Assembly: GCA_025352565.1 (NCBI GenBank)
Contig: JANXTF010000031.1
Span: forward strand, 1-64,000
Reading direction: 5' to 3'
Length of the DNA: 64,000 nt
From: Rhodospirillales bacterium
GTDB lineage: Bacteria; Pseudomonadota; Alphaproteobacteria; Acetobacterales; Acetobacteraceae
The number at the start of each line of letters is the position of its first letter. Within the stretch, counting starts at the first letter, position 1. The translations under genes and the position numbers were made by a program. Of this stretch, positions 35,144-44,726 are shown in pieces. Under the pieces are notes generated by a model. It saw only the letters and a program-made list of their open reading frames with translations, searched no databases and was not told the DNA's origin.

Positions 35144-36199
35144 CTATGTCAGCGCGGCGGGCGCGAAGCCGATCAGGCGCTCGAACCGCTGCGAATAGGC
35201 CGGCCACGCCTCCGGATTGACCAGTCGCGGCGGAACCTCGCCGGCGAACAGTCCGATCCACTGACGGGCCGCTTCGGTCGCCATCTCGTGCAACGCTTCC
35301 TCGGTCACGCCGGCCGTGTGCGGGGTGGCTATCACGGTGTCGAATTGCAGCAACTTGTGGTCGGACGGGGGCGGTTCGTTCAGGAAGACGTCGATGCCCG
35401 CCCCGGCGATCCGACGCTGGCGCAACGTGTCGGCCAACGCGCTTTCGTCATGGATGCCGCCGCGCGCGGTGTTGATGAAGAACGCCGTGGGCCGCATCAG
35501 CGCGAATTCGGCGGCGCCCAGCATGTTCAGCGTCTCCTCGGTGCGGGGGCAGTGGACGGACACGAAATCCGCCTGGCGCAGCAGGTCCGCCAACGCGGTC
35601 TTCACGCCGTGCCGGGCGGCGATCCGCGCCTCGCTCAGATAGGGGTCGCACGCGAGGATGCGCATGCCGAACAGGCCGTGGCACAGTTCGGCCAGCCGCG
35701 TGCCGATGGCTCCCAGGCCGATGATGCCCAGGGTCTTGCCCTTGATGTCGTTGCCCCGCAGGGCGAAGCGGTCCACCTTGCCGCCTCGGCGCAACGCCTT
35801 GTCGGCCACGCCGATGCGTTTGGACAGCGCCAGCATCAGCCCCAGCGCGTGCTCGGCCACCGCCTCCAGGTTAGTGCCGCCCTGGCTGCAAACGAGCACC
35901 CCGGCCGCGGTGCAGGCCGCCACGTCGATGTAGTCGTAGCCCGCGCCGGTCGAACTCAACGCGAGCAGGTTGGGGCACCGGGCCAACAACGCCGGATCGC
36001 CGAACCAGGGCTCGCGCAGCTCGGTCCTGGATTGCACCTGATAGCCATTGGCACGCGATATTTCTGCCAGGTTCTCATGCAGAGCGGCGGCATACTCCAG
36101 CCGTACTAACTCCAGGTCTTCCCGCGCGCCCAGGATGCGCTCGGCCACCGGATCGGCCCAATGCTCGAAATACACCAGCCGGGGCTTGTTCGCTGCCAA
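35144..36199 (-). CDS. D-2-hydroxyacid dehydrogenase (phosphoglycerate dehydrogenase-like)
   Basis: NAD(P)-dependent 2-hydroxyacid dehydrogenase. It has the N-terminal block CPNLLALSSTGAGYDYIDV, Rossmann motif GIIGLGAIGTRLAEL, catalytic Arg in INTARGGIHDES, Glu in DVFLNEPPPSD and His in ATPHTAGVTEEA. The frame is open to ATG 36283, which overlaps the divergent gene's start. TTG 36199 (about 351 residues, reading A-A-N-K-P-R-L-V-Y-F) is preferred because family similarity begins there and a possible promoter lies just upstream; the start is uncertain. It is divergent from the ThDP enzyme gene, so the two probably act on related 2-oxo/2-hydroxy acids. Confidence 0.85.
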   Translation of the reverse strand: MAANKPRLVYFEHWADPVAERILGAREDLELVRLEYAAALHENLAEISRANGYQVQSRTELREPWFGDPALLARCPNLLALSSTGAGYDYIDVAACTAAGVLVCSQGGTNLEAVAEHALGLMLALSKRIGVADKALRRGGKVDRFALRGNDIKGKTLGIIGLGAIGTRLAELCHGLFGMRILACDPYLSEARIAARHGVKTALADLLRQADFVSVHCPRTEETLNMLGAAEFALMRPTAFFINTARGGIHDESALADTLRQRRIAGAGIDVFLNEPPPSDHKLLQFDTVIATPHTAGVTEEALHEMATEAARQWIGLFAGEVPPRLVNPEAWPAYSQRFERLIGFAPAALT

Positions 36200-36226
36200 T
36201 GCACGCTCGCTATCCGGTTGTCCGAC

Positions 36227-36255
36227 AGCTACGTTTTCCAGGCTTATTTTGTCAA
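36227..36255 (-). promoter_or_regulatory. sigma-70-like promoter candidate for the hydroxyacid dehydrogenase gene
   Basis: On the minus strand, TTGACA (36255-36250) is followed after 17 nt by GTAGCT (36232-36227). The -35 box is perfect but the -10 is weak. Transcription would start near 36220, which supports a dehydrogenase start downstream of ATG 36283. Confidence 0.35.
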
Positions 36256-36272
36256 TGTTGGAGCGACGCAGG

Positions 36273-38045
36273 ATGGACGGCATGGCGGGACAGGAAAGCC
36301 AGGAGCAGCCGCGGCCGGACAGCGGCGGCAGCCTTTGGGGCAGCGATGCGGTGGCGGAAATGCTCCGTGTGCTGGGCTATCCCTTCGTTGCACTGAATCC
36401 GGGGGCAAGCTTTCGCGGCCTCCACGACAGTCTGGTCAACCACCTCGGGAACGCGGATCCGCGCATGCTGCTGTGCCTGCACGAGGGCAATGCGGTGGCC
36501 ATCGCGCATGGCTGGGCAAAGGTGATGGAGGCGCCGATGGCGGTGATCCTGCACAGCAACGTCGGGCTGATGCACGGTTCGATGGGCCTGTTCAACGCCT
36601 GGTGCGACCGGGTGCCCATGATGGTGCTGGGCGCCACCGGGCCGGTGGACGCAGCCCGCCGCCGGCCTTGGATCGACTGGGTCCATACCTGCCAGGACCA
36701 GGGCGCCCTGGTCCGCAATTTCACCAAGTGGGACAATCAGCCGGCATCCGTCCCGGCGGCGATCGAGGCCATGATCCGCGCCGACGGCATGACGCGCACC
36801 TCCCCCTGCGGCCCGGTCTATATCAACCTGGACGCGGCGCTGCAGGAGTTGCGGCTCAGTGCTCTGCCCGAGCCGCCAGATCTGGCGCGCTTTCGACGCC
36901 CCGAGCCGGCGGCGGCGCCTCCCGAAGCGGTCCGCCGCGCGGCCGAGCTGCTCCGCGCGGCGAGGTCGCCGGTGATCCTGGCCGGCCGCACGTCGCGTGA
37001 CCCCGACGACTGGGCGCGCCGGGTGGCGCTGGCCGAGGCGCTGGGTGCCAGCGTGCTGACCGACATCAAGGTCGGCGCCGCCTTCCCGACCGACCACGCG
37101 CTGCATGCCGGCGCGCCGGGCTTTTTCCTCGACCCGGATCGCGCCGCGGTGCTGGGCGCGGCCGACGTGGTGCTCAGCCTCGATTGGCTCGACCTCGCCG
37201 GAACCATGCGGCAAGCCGGGAACACCGGGGCGCGGGTGATCCAGGTCTCGCTCGACCATCTGCTGCACAACGGCTTCGGCATGGAGCACCAAGCCCTGCC
37301 GATGACCGACATTCACCTCGCCTGCGCCCCCGATGTGGGGATGCACGCCATCGCGGACGCGCTCGGCGTGGCGGCCGGGACGCCCCCCGTGGACGCGCCG
37401 GTGCGTCCTGCGTTCGCCATGCCGGCGGATGACGCCGCGCTGGATGTCGGCACCCTGGCCGGAGCCCTGGGCGAGGGCCTGAAAGGCAATGTCGCCTGCC
37501 TGGTCCGCCTCCCTTTGGGGTGGCGCGGAGAGGCATGGCATTTTGGGCATCCGCTGGACTTCCTGGGCAATGACGGGGGCGCCGGCATCGGCTCCGGCCC
37601 CGGCATGCTGGTGGGCGCCGCGCTGGCCCTGCGCGGCACCGGCCGCCTGCCGGTCGCGGTGCTGGGCGACGGGGACACCATGATGTCGGTGTCCGCGTTC
37701 TGGACCGCCGCGCATTACCGCATCCCGATGCTCGCCGTGGTGGCCAACAACCGCTCGTTCTTCAACGACGAGGTGCATCAGGAGCGCGTGGCGAAGGAGC
37801 GTCAGCGTCCCACGGAGAACAAGTGGATCGGCCAGCACATCGGTGACCCCGACATCGATCTGGCCGCGATGGCGCGGGCGCAAGGGCTGGATGGATTCGG
37901 CCCGCTGCACACGGCCGGCGAACTGGCGGCAGCGGTACGTCGCGGCGTGGAGCTGGTGAAGCAAGGCAGGTCGGTGCTGATCGACGCCCGGGTGCGGCCG
38001 GGCTACAGCCTCGCCATGTCGGCCGGACTGACCCGGATGTCATAG
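36273..38045 (+). CDS. thiamine-diphosphate enzyme, acetolactate synthase/benzoylformate decarboxylase family
   Basis: 590-residue three-domain ThDP enzyme. The PYR domain has the activating Glu in CLHEGNAVAIAHGWAKVM, the middle domain includes RSPVILAGRTSRD, and the PP domain has the ThDP/Mg motif VLGDGDTMM ending near VANNRSFFNDEVHQ. The domain order fits decarboxylases or ligases of 2-oxo acids. No tight match to acetolactate synthase or benzoylformate decarboxylase active-site residues can be claimed. ATG 36273 follows GGAG and CAGG; ATG 36282 is also possible. It is transcribed away from a 2-hydroxyacid dehydrogenase gene. Confidence 0.85.
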   Translation: MDGMAGQESQEQPRPDSGGSLWGSDAVAEMLRVLGYPFVALNPGASFRGLHDSLVNHLGNADPRMLLCLHEGNAVAIAHGWAKVMEAPMAVILHSNVGLMHGSMGLFNAWCDRVPMMVLGATGPVDAARRRPWIDWVHTCQDQGALVRNFTKWDNQPASVPAAIEAMIRADGMTRTSPCGPVYINLDAALQELRLSALPEPPDLARFRRPEPAAAPPEAVRRAAELLRAARSPVILAGRTSRDPDDWARRVALAEALGASVLTDIKVGAAFPTDHALHAGAPGFFLDPDRAAVLGAADVVLSLDWLDLAGTMRQAGNTGARVIQVSLDHLLHNGFGMEHQALPMTDIHLACAPDVGMHAIADALGVAAGTPPVDAPVRPAFAMPADDAALDVGTLAGALGEGLKGNVACLVRLPLGWRGEAWHFGHPLDFLGNDGGAGIGSGPGMLVGAALALRGTGRLPVAVLGDGDTMMSVSAFWTAAHYRIPMLAVVANNRSFFNDEVHQERVAKERQRPTENKWIGQHIGDPDIDLAAMARAQGLDGFGPLHTAGELAAAVRRGVELVKQGRSVLIDARVRPGYSLAMSAGLTRMS

Positions 38046-38084
38046 CCCGCTCCCGGCGGAACACTGCCGCAGGATCGCCTCAGG

Positions 38085-38846
38085 TCATCGCTTCCGCGCC
38101 GCCGCCACCGCGGCCTGAAGCTCCGCCGCATCCACCGCCCCGGCGATCATCCGGTTGCCGATGACGTAGGCGGGCGTGCCGTCGATATGCAGTTGCCGCC
38201 CCAGCTCCAGATTCGCCGCGATGCGCGACTGGATGGCGGGGTTCGCCATGTCGCGTTGCAACCGGTCCCAGTCCAGCCCGGCGGCGGTCGCCGCCACCCG
38301 CAGCTTCACCATGTCGATATCGGGCGGGCCCGCCATCAGCAGGTCGTGCAGGCGGAAATAGCCGTCCTGAAGCTGCGCCGCCAGCAGCGCGCGGGCGCCG
38401 AGCACGCTGGGAGGACCCAGGATCGGCAGATCCTTGTACACCACGCGCAAGCCGGGATCGCGCTTCAGCAACTCCGCCACCACCGGCAGCATCCGGCGGC
38501 AAAACGGGCAGCGCACGTCGTAGAACTCGACCAGCGTCACATCGCCGCGCGGGTTCCCCGCCACGGGATCGCCGGCATCCTCGGTCAGCGCGGCACCCAG
38601 CCCGGCGATGGCGGCACGCGCTGCCGCCGCCTCGTTCTGGGCTTCCTGCGCCTGCATGCCCGAGACGGCGTCGCGCAGCAGCGAGGGATCGGTCCGCAGC
38701 GCATTGCGCAGGATGGCAATGATCTCGGCCCGCTGCGCCGGGCTGAAACCCGGCGCGGGCGCCTGCGCCACGGCCGGCAACGACAGCGCCGACAACGACA
38801 GCCATGCCGTCACGAAGGCCACCACAAGGCCGCCTCGCGCGAACAT
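38085..38846 (-). CDS. DsbA/DsbG-like periplasmic thiol:disulfide oxidoreductase
   Basis: 253 residues with a signal peptide (LVVAFVTAWLSLSALSLPAV, cut after VAQ). After a helical N-terminal region comes the thioredoxin fold with C-P-F-C at 113-116 in FYDVRCPFCRRM and the cis-proline loop DGTPAYVIG. The arrangement resembles the Com1/ScsC-like DsbA group of alphaproteobacteria, whose N-terminal helices can form oligomers. ATG 38846 has GGGAG about 10 nt upstream. It is convergent with the ThDP enzyme and divergent from the GGT-like lipoprotein gene. Confidence 0.88.
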   Translation of the reverse strand: MFARGGLVVAFVTAWLSLSALSLPAVAQAPAPGFSPAQRAEIIAILRNALRTDPSLLRDAVSGMQAQEAQNEAAAARAAIAGLGAALTEDAGDPVAGNPRGDVTLVEFYDVRCPFCRRMLPVVAELLKRDPGLRVVYKDLPILGPPSVLGARALLAAQLQDGYFRLHDLLMAGPPDIDMVKLRVAATAAGLDWDRLQRDMANPAIQSRIAANLELGRQLHIDGTPAYVIGNRMIAGAVDAAELQAAVAAARKR

Positions 38847-38937
38847 CGGTTGCCGCTCCCGGCGAACGAGGTTATGGCACCCGGCTTGCCGTCCATGGTC
38901 TCGTGGCGGCCGCGGATTCGCAGGGGAATGATATCTC

Positions 38938-40398
38938 ATGGGCCGAAGCCTAGCCGAACGCGGCGCCGCCGTCCTCCTCGTCCTTGGCCTCGCGCAGTCG
39001 CTCGCGGGCTGCGGCGCGATCGATGCGGTGGGCAAGGACCTGTTTGGCGCGCCGCCGGGAGAGGGCATCCCCGGGCATGTGGAGGGTTTCCTCGGCGCCG
39101 TGGTCGCCGATGAGCCGCGTGCCGTTCTGGCCGGGCGCGAGGTGCTCTCGGGCGGCGGCACCGCCGCCGATGCCGCCGTCGCCACTGCCTTCGCGCTCAC
39201 CGTCACCTACCCGTCGCGCGCCGGCCTCGGCGGCGGCGGCGCCTGCCTTGCCTTCGCCGCCGGCAAGGACGGCATCAACGCGGGCGTGCCCGAGGCCGTG
39301 CTGTTCCCGCCCGTGGCGGCCGGCGGCGGCGGCGATCGGCCCTCGGCCGTGCCGATGCTGGCGCGTGGGCTGTTCGCCCTGCATGCGCGCTACGGCAAGC
39401 GCCCGTTCGAGACGCTGATCTCGCCCGGCGAGCAGCTGGCGCGCTTCGGCGTGCCCGTCTCGCGGGCCTTCGCCCGCGATCTGGCCCTGGTCGCGGGACC
39501 GCTCGGGGGCGACCCTGGCGCCCGCGCGGTGTTCCTGCGCAACGGCCGGCCGCTGGCCGAGGGCGACAACCTCGTGCAGGGCGACCTCGGCGGAACCCTC
39601 GCCCAGATCCGCACCGCCGGCGTGGGCGACATGTATCAGGGGGCGCTGGCGCGCAAGCTGGTGGACGGCACGCCGCGCGCCGGGGGCGCCATGTCGGCCG
39701 CTTCCCTGCGCGGCGCGCTGCCCCAGATCGTGCCCCCGCTCACCATTCGCGGGCCTGGCAGCGTCAGCATCGCGTTCTTCCCGCCCCCCGTCGATGGCGG
39801 GCTCGCGGCGGCGGGCGCCTATCTGGCGCTGCAATCCGACGCAGCCTCCATCGACGCGGCCAGCGCCCAGGCGATCGGGCTGGCCGCGCGATATCGGCAA
39901 GGCGCGCTTACGCTCGGCGCCGATCCGGCGGCGATCCTCGGCCAGTCGCCGCCGTTGGCCAACCTGCCGCCGTTGCCCGCCTCCACCGCGTTCGCGACGC
40001 TGGACCGGGACGGCAACGCCGTGGTCTGCGCGCTGACCATGGACAACCTGTTCGGCACCGGGCGCATGGCGCCGACCACCGGGATGCTGATGGCGGCCTC
40101 GCCCGCCGCCGTGCCGCCGCCTTTGCTCACGGCCGCCCTGGCCTGGAACCCCAACGTGCTCGCCTTCCGCGCCGCCGTCGGCGGATCGGGCCAATCCTCG
40201 GCCCCGGTGGCTACCGCCTTCGCCCTGGCCCAGGCACTGGCCGACCGCGGCCGGACGCCCCAGCCGATGGCGAGCCCGGTGCCCGATCCCGGCCGCGCCA
40301 ACGTGATCGAGTGCAACCGCCTGCTGCCCAGCGAGGAAGGCTCCTGCGCGTGGGCCACCGATCCCCGCGGCGCGGGCCTCGCCATCGGCAGCAATTGA
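38938..40398 (+). CDS. gamma-glutamyltransferase-like lipoprotein
   Basis: 486 residues, shorter than usual GGT (about 570). The N-terminus ends in the lipobox LAGC (Cys 25), predicting a lipid-anchored protein. GGT-fold features are EVLSGGGTAADAAVATAFAL, GLGGGGACLAF, and AVVCALTMDNLFGTGRMAPTTGMLM. At the self-cleavage site, where active GGTs have T-T-H, this protein has S-T-A (ASTAFATLDRDGN), so the nucleophile and the following His appear changed. It may be inactive or use another residue. ATG 38938 is used. It is followed 10 bp later by an aminotransferase gene. Confidence 0.8.
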   Translation: MGRSLAERGAAVLLVLGLAQSLAGCGAIDAVGKDLFGAPPGEGIPGHVEGFLGAVVADEPRAVLAGREVLSGGGTAADAAVATAFALTVTYPSRAGLGGGGACLAFAAGKDGINAGVPEAVLFPPVAAGGGGDRPSAVPMLARGLFALHARYGKRPFETLISPGEQLARFGVPVSRAFARDLALVAGPLGGDPGARAVFLRNGRPLAEGDNLVQGDLGGTLAQIRTAGVGDMYQGALARKLVDGTPRAGGAMSAASLRGALPQIVPPLTIRGPGSVSIAFFPPPVDGGLAAAGAYLALQSDAASIDAASAQAIGLAARYRQGALTLGADPAAILGQSPPLANLPPLPASTAFATLDRDGNAVVCALTMDNLFGTGRMAPTTGMLMAASPAAVPPPLLTAALAWNPNVLAFRAAVGGSGQSSAPVATAFALAQALADRGRTPQPMASPVPDPGRANVIECNRLLPSEEGSCAWATDPRGAGLAIGSN

Positions 40399-40408
40399 TC
40401 CGGCCGCC

Positions 40409-41569
40409 ATGCCCCTGAAGATCGGCCGCGGCGCCGCGTCCCCACCCTTTATGGTGATGGACGTGATCGCCTCGGCCAATGCCCGCCAGGCCCGCCTGCC
40501 GGTGGGCGCGCCACGGATCATCCGGATGGAGGTGGGCCAGCCCGGCACCGGCGCCCCCGCCGGCGCCTTGCGCGCGGCCGAGGCGGCGCTGCGGTCCGGC
40601 GACCCGCTTGGCTATACCGAGGCGCTCGGCCGCCGCACCCTGCGGGCGCGCATCGCGCGGCATTATTCGCACTGGTATGGGCTCGACCTGTCGCCGGGCC
40701 GCGTCGCCGTCACCGTGGGCGCGTCCGGTGCGTTTCCGCTGGCCTTCCTCGCCGCCTTCGACCCTGGCGACCGCGTCGCCATGGCGGCACCGTTCTACCC
40801 ACCCTACGTCAACATCCTCACCGCGCTCGGGATGGTGCCCGAGATCATCGAAGCCGGCCCCGAGACACGTTTCCAGCCCAGCATCGCAGCGCTCGAACGG
40901 CTCGACCCGCTCCCCGCCGGACTGATCGTGGCCAGCCCGTGCAATCCCGCCGGGACCATGCTGCACCCGGACGAACTCGCCGCCATCGCCGCATGGTGCC
41001 ACGCGCGCGGCGTGCGGCTGGTGAGCGACGAGATCTATCATGGCCTGCAATACGACGCGCCGCTCGCCACGGCGGCCGCGCTCAGCCCGAGCGCTATCGT
41101 GGTCAACAGCTTCTCGAAATACTTCGGCATGACCGGCTGGCGCGTCGGCTGGATGGTGCTGCCGGACGATCTGTTGCGTCCGGTGGAGTGCCTTGCCCAG
41201 AACATGTTCATCAGCGCGCCGCACATCGCCCAGGTCGCCGCCGAGGCCGCGTTCGAATGCGGAGCGGAACTGGACGCCAACGTCGCGGCCTATCGCCGAT
41301 CCCGCGACATGCTGGTGGCGGCCCTCCCGGGGGCCGGCTTCCCCCGCCTGTCCCCGGCCGAGGGGGCGTTCTACCTCTACGCCGACGTGGCGGACCGGAC
41401 CAACGATAGCCGTGAGTTCTGCCGCCGGATGCTGGAGCAAGCCGGCATCGCCGCTTCCCCAGGGGTCGATTTCGACCGCGCGCGCGGTCATTTGTTCGTC
41501 CGCTTCAGCTATTGCGGGCCTGAAGCGGACATGGCCGAGGCGGCTGCGCGGCTGCGCGAGTGGCGATAG
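40409..41569 (+). CDS. PLP-dependent class I/II aminotransferase
   Basis: 386-residue fold type I aminotransferase of the aspartate/alanine group. Features are VGQPGTGAP, the cofactor Asn and Asp in SPCNPAGTM and VSDEIYHGL, the PLP lysine in NSFSKYFGMTGWRVGWMV, and the substrate-binding Arg in HLFVRFSYCG. The amino donor cannot be fixed from sequence. It follows the GGT-like gene by 10 bp and is probably co-transcribed; it converges on the RNase E gene. Confidence 0.9.
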   Translation: MPLKIGRGAASPPFMVMDVIASANARQARLPVGAPRIIRMEVGQPGTGAPAGALRAAEAALRSGDPLGYTEALGRRTLRARIARHYSHWYGLDLSPGRVAVTVGASGAFPLAFLAAFDPGDRVAMAAPFYPPYVNILTALGMVPEIIEAGPETRFQPSIAALERLDPLPAGLIVASPCNPAGTMLHPDELAAIAAWCHARGVRLVSDEIYHGLQYDAPLATAAALSPSAIVVNSFSKYFGMTGWRVGWMVLPDDLLRPVECLAQNMFISAPHIAQVAAEAAFECGAELDANVAAYRRSRDMLVAALPGAGFPRLSPAEGAFYLYADVADRTNDSREFCRRMLEQAGIAASPGVDFDRARGHLFVRFSYCGPEADMAEAAARLREWR

Positions 41570-41591
41570 CGCCGCCGCGCGCGGCTTTCCC

Positions 41592-44500
41592 CTAACGCCG
41601 CCACCATCCCCGCTTGGGCTCGGCCGGCGCCTCTTCGGACGGACCGACCAGCACCGGGGCATAGACCGGCGGCGGCGCGGGTTCGGGCTCGATCGCGGTT
41701 TCCGGCTCCGGCTCGGGATGGGGGTGAACCGCGACCACCTTCGGCTCAGGCACCGCGAGTTGCTCGGGTACCGCGAGTGACACTGGCGCCGCGAGTGACT
41801 CTGGCGCCGCCTCTGGTTTCGTCACCGCCTCTGGCTCAGGGATCGGCGCAGCGTGCTCGGGAGCGGGCTCCTTCGCCACGAGTGTCTCGGCCGCGGGGGC
41901 CGCAACCTTGGCCGGCACCGGCGGGATGTCGAGCGGCGGCAGCGGCTCATCCATCAGGTCGTAGATGTCGAACGACCGCGCGCCAAACGGATCGGCCGGC
42001 GTCGGCCCGGCGTAAGGCGCAGGCACATAGGGCTGGGGTACATACGCCTGGGGCACATAGGGCTGGCTGGCAGACGGCACCGGAGCCGCCGGCTCCGCAG
42101 CCGGATCGGCTTCCTGCCCGGCGGGCGCGCCTTCCTCGAACGAGCCATCCCGACGCCGGCGTCGACCGCCACGGCGGCCGCGTCGGCGTGCCTTGGGAAG
42201 CCCATTCTCGTCGAGTACGGTCGCGTCGATGCTCGGCTGCTCGTTCCCGTCCCCCTCGGGCGCTTCGTCGAGCGTCGCGGCCACGGCCGGCATCTCCCCG
42301 TCGGAGGCCTCGAACGGCGCGTCCTCGCCGGCCGGCTCCGCGCCAGGGGTTGCGCCAGAAGCCGCTTCGTCACCCTCGTCGCGTCGCGCGCCGCGTCCTC
42401 CGCGGCGGCGCCGCCGCTTGGTCCGTCCGGCCTCTTCGCCGGCCTGCGCGGGCTCACCGGCGCCGTTCGCCTGCACCGAGGCGGGACCCGCTTCTTCCTC
42501 ATCCGCCGTGTCATCGAACGCCTCGTCGGCGATCTCCGCCACGTCCTCGTCCTCGGCCTCCAGCGCCATGGGAGCGGCCGGCACCATCGGGCGCGCCACT
42601 GGACGCTCGGCGTCGGTGAGCGCCGTCTTCACCCGATCCACCCGGACCTGCGGCGGCAGCAGGCTGTCGTCGCCCGCGAGATGGACGCGCATCACGAAAC
42701 GCTCCTCCAACTCGGAAAGCCGGTCGCGCTTGTGGTTGAGCAGATACATGGCGACGGCACCTGCCATGTGGACCACGATCTGGCCACCGCGCATCTTGCC
42801 GCATTCCTCCTCGATCGCGCGCAGCACATGGATCGCCGAGCTTTCCGTGCTGCGCATGTGGCCCGAGCCGCCGCAATGCGGGCAGGGCACGAAGCTTGTT
42901 TCGGCCAGGCTCGGCCGCAGCCGCTGGCGGCTCATCTCCAGCAGGCCGAAATGGCTGATATGGCCCACCTGGATGCGCGCGCGGTCGCTTTTGAGCGCAT
43001 CCTGGATGCGCTTCTCGACCATGGTGTTGTTGCGGCGGATTTCCATGTCGATGAAGTCGATCACGATCAGGCCCGCGAGATCACGCAATCGCAATTGCCG
43101 CGCCACCTCGTCGGCCGCCTCGAGATTGGTCTTGAGCGCCGTCTCCTCGATGCCGCGCTCGCGGGTGGAGCGGCCCGAGTTGACGTCGATCGCGACCAGC
43201 GCCTCGGTCTGGTTGATGACCAGGTAGCCGCCGGATTTCAGCTGCACGGTCGGGCTGTTCATCGCGTCGAGCTGGGCTTCGACCTGCTGCGCCGCAAACA
43301 AGGCCTGCCCGCCGGCGCCCTGCGTGGACGGCCGCCAGAGCTGCACCTTCTTGGCATGGTCGGGCATCAGCATGCGCATGAAGTCCCGCGCGCCGCGCCA
43401 GCCTTCCTCGCCATCGACCAGGATTTCGGACACCTCGCGCGAATACACGTCGCGGATGGCGCGCTTGATGAGGCTCGCCTCCTCGTAGATCAGCGCCGGC
43501 GCCACCGACTGCATGGTGTGCTCGCGGATGTCGTCCCACAGGCGCATCAGGTATTCGCAATCGCGCCGGATTTCCGGCTTCGGCCGCGCGGCGCCCGCCG
43601 TGCGCACGATCAGGCCCATGCCCTTGGGCACCTCCAGTTCGGCCGTGATCTCTTTCAGGCGCCTCCGGTCGGCGGCCGAGGTGATCTTGCGCGAGATGCC
43701 GCCGCCGCGCGGCGAGTTGGGCATCAGCACGCAGAACCGGCCCGCCAGCGAGATGTAGGTGGTGAGGGCGGCGCCCTTGCCGCCGCGCTCCTCCTTCACG
43801 ACCTGGATCAGCAATATCTGGCGGCGGCGGATCACTTCCTGGATGCGGTAGTTGCGCAGGATGCGCGAGGCGCCGCGCACCCGCGCCTGGTCCGCGCCGA
43901 AGCCGTCCGTGGTGTCGTTCTCGCCGCCGATCACGGCCGGCGGCGGCATGCGCCCGGCGTCGTCGCCGTGCTCGGCATCATCGCCGTGCCCGGCTTCGGG
44001 CCCGGACTCAGCCTCGTCGTGCGGCGCGATCGCGCCGTAGGTCACTTCACCGAAATCCACCGCCAACGGCTGTGCCGCGCCATTCTCAACGGCGCCACTC
44101 TCGATCTGGCCAGGCTCGACGGATTCAGGCTCGACGTCGGCAGGCTCGACGTCGGTAGGCTGGGCCAAAGGGGGGGCAACCGATTCCGGCTCCGCCGCCA
44201 TCGGCGCGGCCGGCTCGTTCGCGCCGCCCGCGATACTCGGCTGCCCTGCTTCGGGTTCCATCGCGGCCGCGACCGTGGCCGCCGTCGCGGCGTCGATCGC
44301 GGGCGCCTCGTCGTCGGCCGCGTCCGCCCCGTCCGGGTCGGACACGATCTCCACGGTCGCGTGGGCGGACGGCACGTGGCTGGCGCGGCTCTCGACGCCG
44401 CCATACTCGGCCGCCTCGGCCTCCTCCTCGGCGCGCGCCTCCTCGGCCTGCATCGCCAGCAGGCGCTGCCGGTCGGCGACCGGGATCTGGTAGTAGTCGG

Positions 44501-44726
44501 GGTGGATCTCGCCGAATGCCAGGAAGCCGTGGCGCCCGCCGCCATACTCGACGAAGGCGGCCTGCAGGCTTGGCTCGACCCGCACCACTTTGGCGAGGTA
44601 GATGTTGCCCTTCAGCTGTTTTTTCGTCGATGACTCGACGTCGAAATCCTCGAGTCGGTTACCGTCCAGCACCACCACGCGGGTTTCTTCCGCGTGCGTG
44701 GCGTCGATCAGCATACGCTTGGTCAT
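41592..44726 (-). CDS. rne: ribonuclease E
   Basis: Endoribonuclease for mRNA decay and rRNA/tRNA processing, 1044 residues. It starts MTKRMLIDATHAEETRV and has the S1 domain KGNIYLAKVVRVEPSLQAAF. The S1 region is interrupted by about 200 acidic, low-complexity residues (roughly 95-295), as in other alphaproteobacterial RNase E. Catalytic Asp residues lie in VAIDVNSGRSTR and IVIDFIDME, and the zinc-link in CPHCGGSGHM. The C-terminal half is a disordered Arg- and Pro/Glu-rich scaffold with KRRRRRGGRGARR, a YVPQ/YVPA repeat and a terminal GWWRR. ATG 44726 has GGAG upstream. The long leader may mediate autoregulation, as known for E. coli rne. Confidence 0.95.
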   Translation of the reverse strand: MTKRMLIDATHAEETRVVVLDGNRLEDFDVESSTKKQLKGNIYLAKVVRVEPSLQAAFVEYGGGRHGFLAFGEIHPDYYQIPVADRQRLLAMQAEEARAEEEAEAAEYGGVESRASHVPSAHATVEIVSDPDGADAADDEAPAIDAATAATVAAAMEPEAGQPSIAGGANEPAAPMAAEPESVAPPLAQPTDVEPADVEPESVEPGQIESGAVENGAAQPLAVDFGEVTYGAIAPHDEAESGPEAGHGDDAEHGDDAGRMPPPAVIGGENDTTDGFGADQARVRGASRILRNYRIQEVIRRRQILLIQVVKEERGGKGAALTTYISLAGRFCVLMPNSPRGGGISRKITSAADRRRLKEITAELEVPKGMGLIVRTAGAARPKPEIRRDCEYLMRLWDDIREHTMQSVAPALIYEEASLIKRAIRDVYSREVSEILVDGEEGWRGARDFMRMLMPDHAKKVQLWRPSTQGAGGQALFAAQQVEAQLDAMNSPTVQLKSGGYLVINQTEALVAIDVNSGRSTRERGIEETALKTNLEAADEVARQLRLRDLAGLIVIDFIDMEIRRNNTMVEKRIQDALKSDRARIQVGHISHFGLLEMSRQRLRPSLAETSFVPCPHCGGSGHMRSTESSAIHVLRAIEEECGKMRGGQIVVHMAGAVAMYLLNHKRDRLSELEERFVMRVHLAGDDSLLPPQVRVDRVKTALTDAERPVARPMVPAAPMALEAEDEDVAEIADEAFDDTADEEEAGPASVQANGAGEPAQAGEEAGRTKRRRRRGGRGARRDEGDEAASGATPGAEPAGEDAPFEASDGEMPAVAATLDEAPEGDGNEQPSIDATVLDENGLPKARRRGRRGGRRRRRDGSFEEGAPAGQEADPAAEPAAPVPSASQPYVPQAYVPQPYVPAPYAGPTPADPFGARSFDIYDLMDEPLPPLDIPPVPAKVAAPAAETLVAKEPAPEHAAPIPEPEAVTKPEAAPESLAAPVSLAVPEQLAVPEPKVVAVHPHPEPEPETAIEPEPAPPPVYAPVLVGPSEEAPAEPKRGWWRR

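Noticed and set aside
41853-44633. 926-residue plus-strand open frame opposite rne
   Set aside because: It is a shadow of RNase E caused by high-GC codon use; no family motif, low-complexity His/Arg/Asp-rich product.
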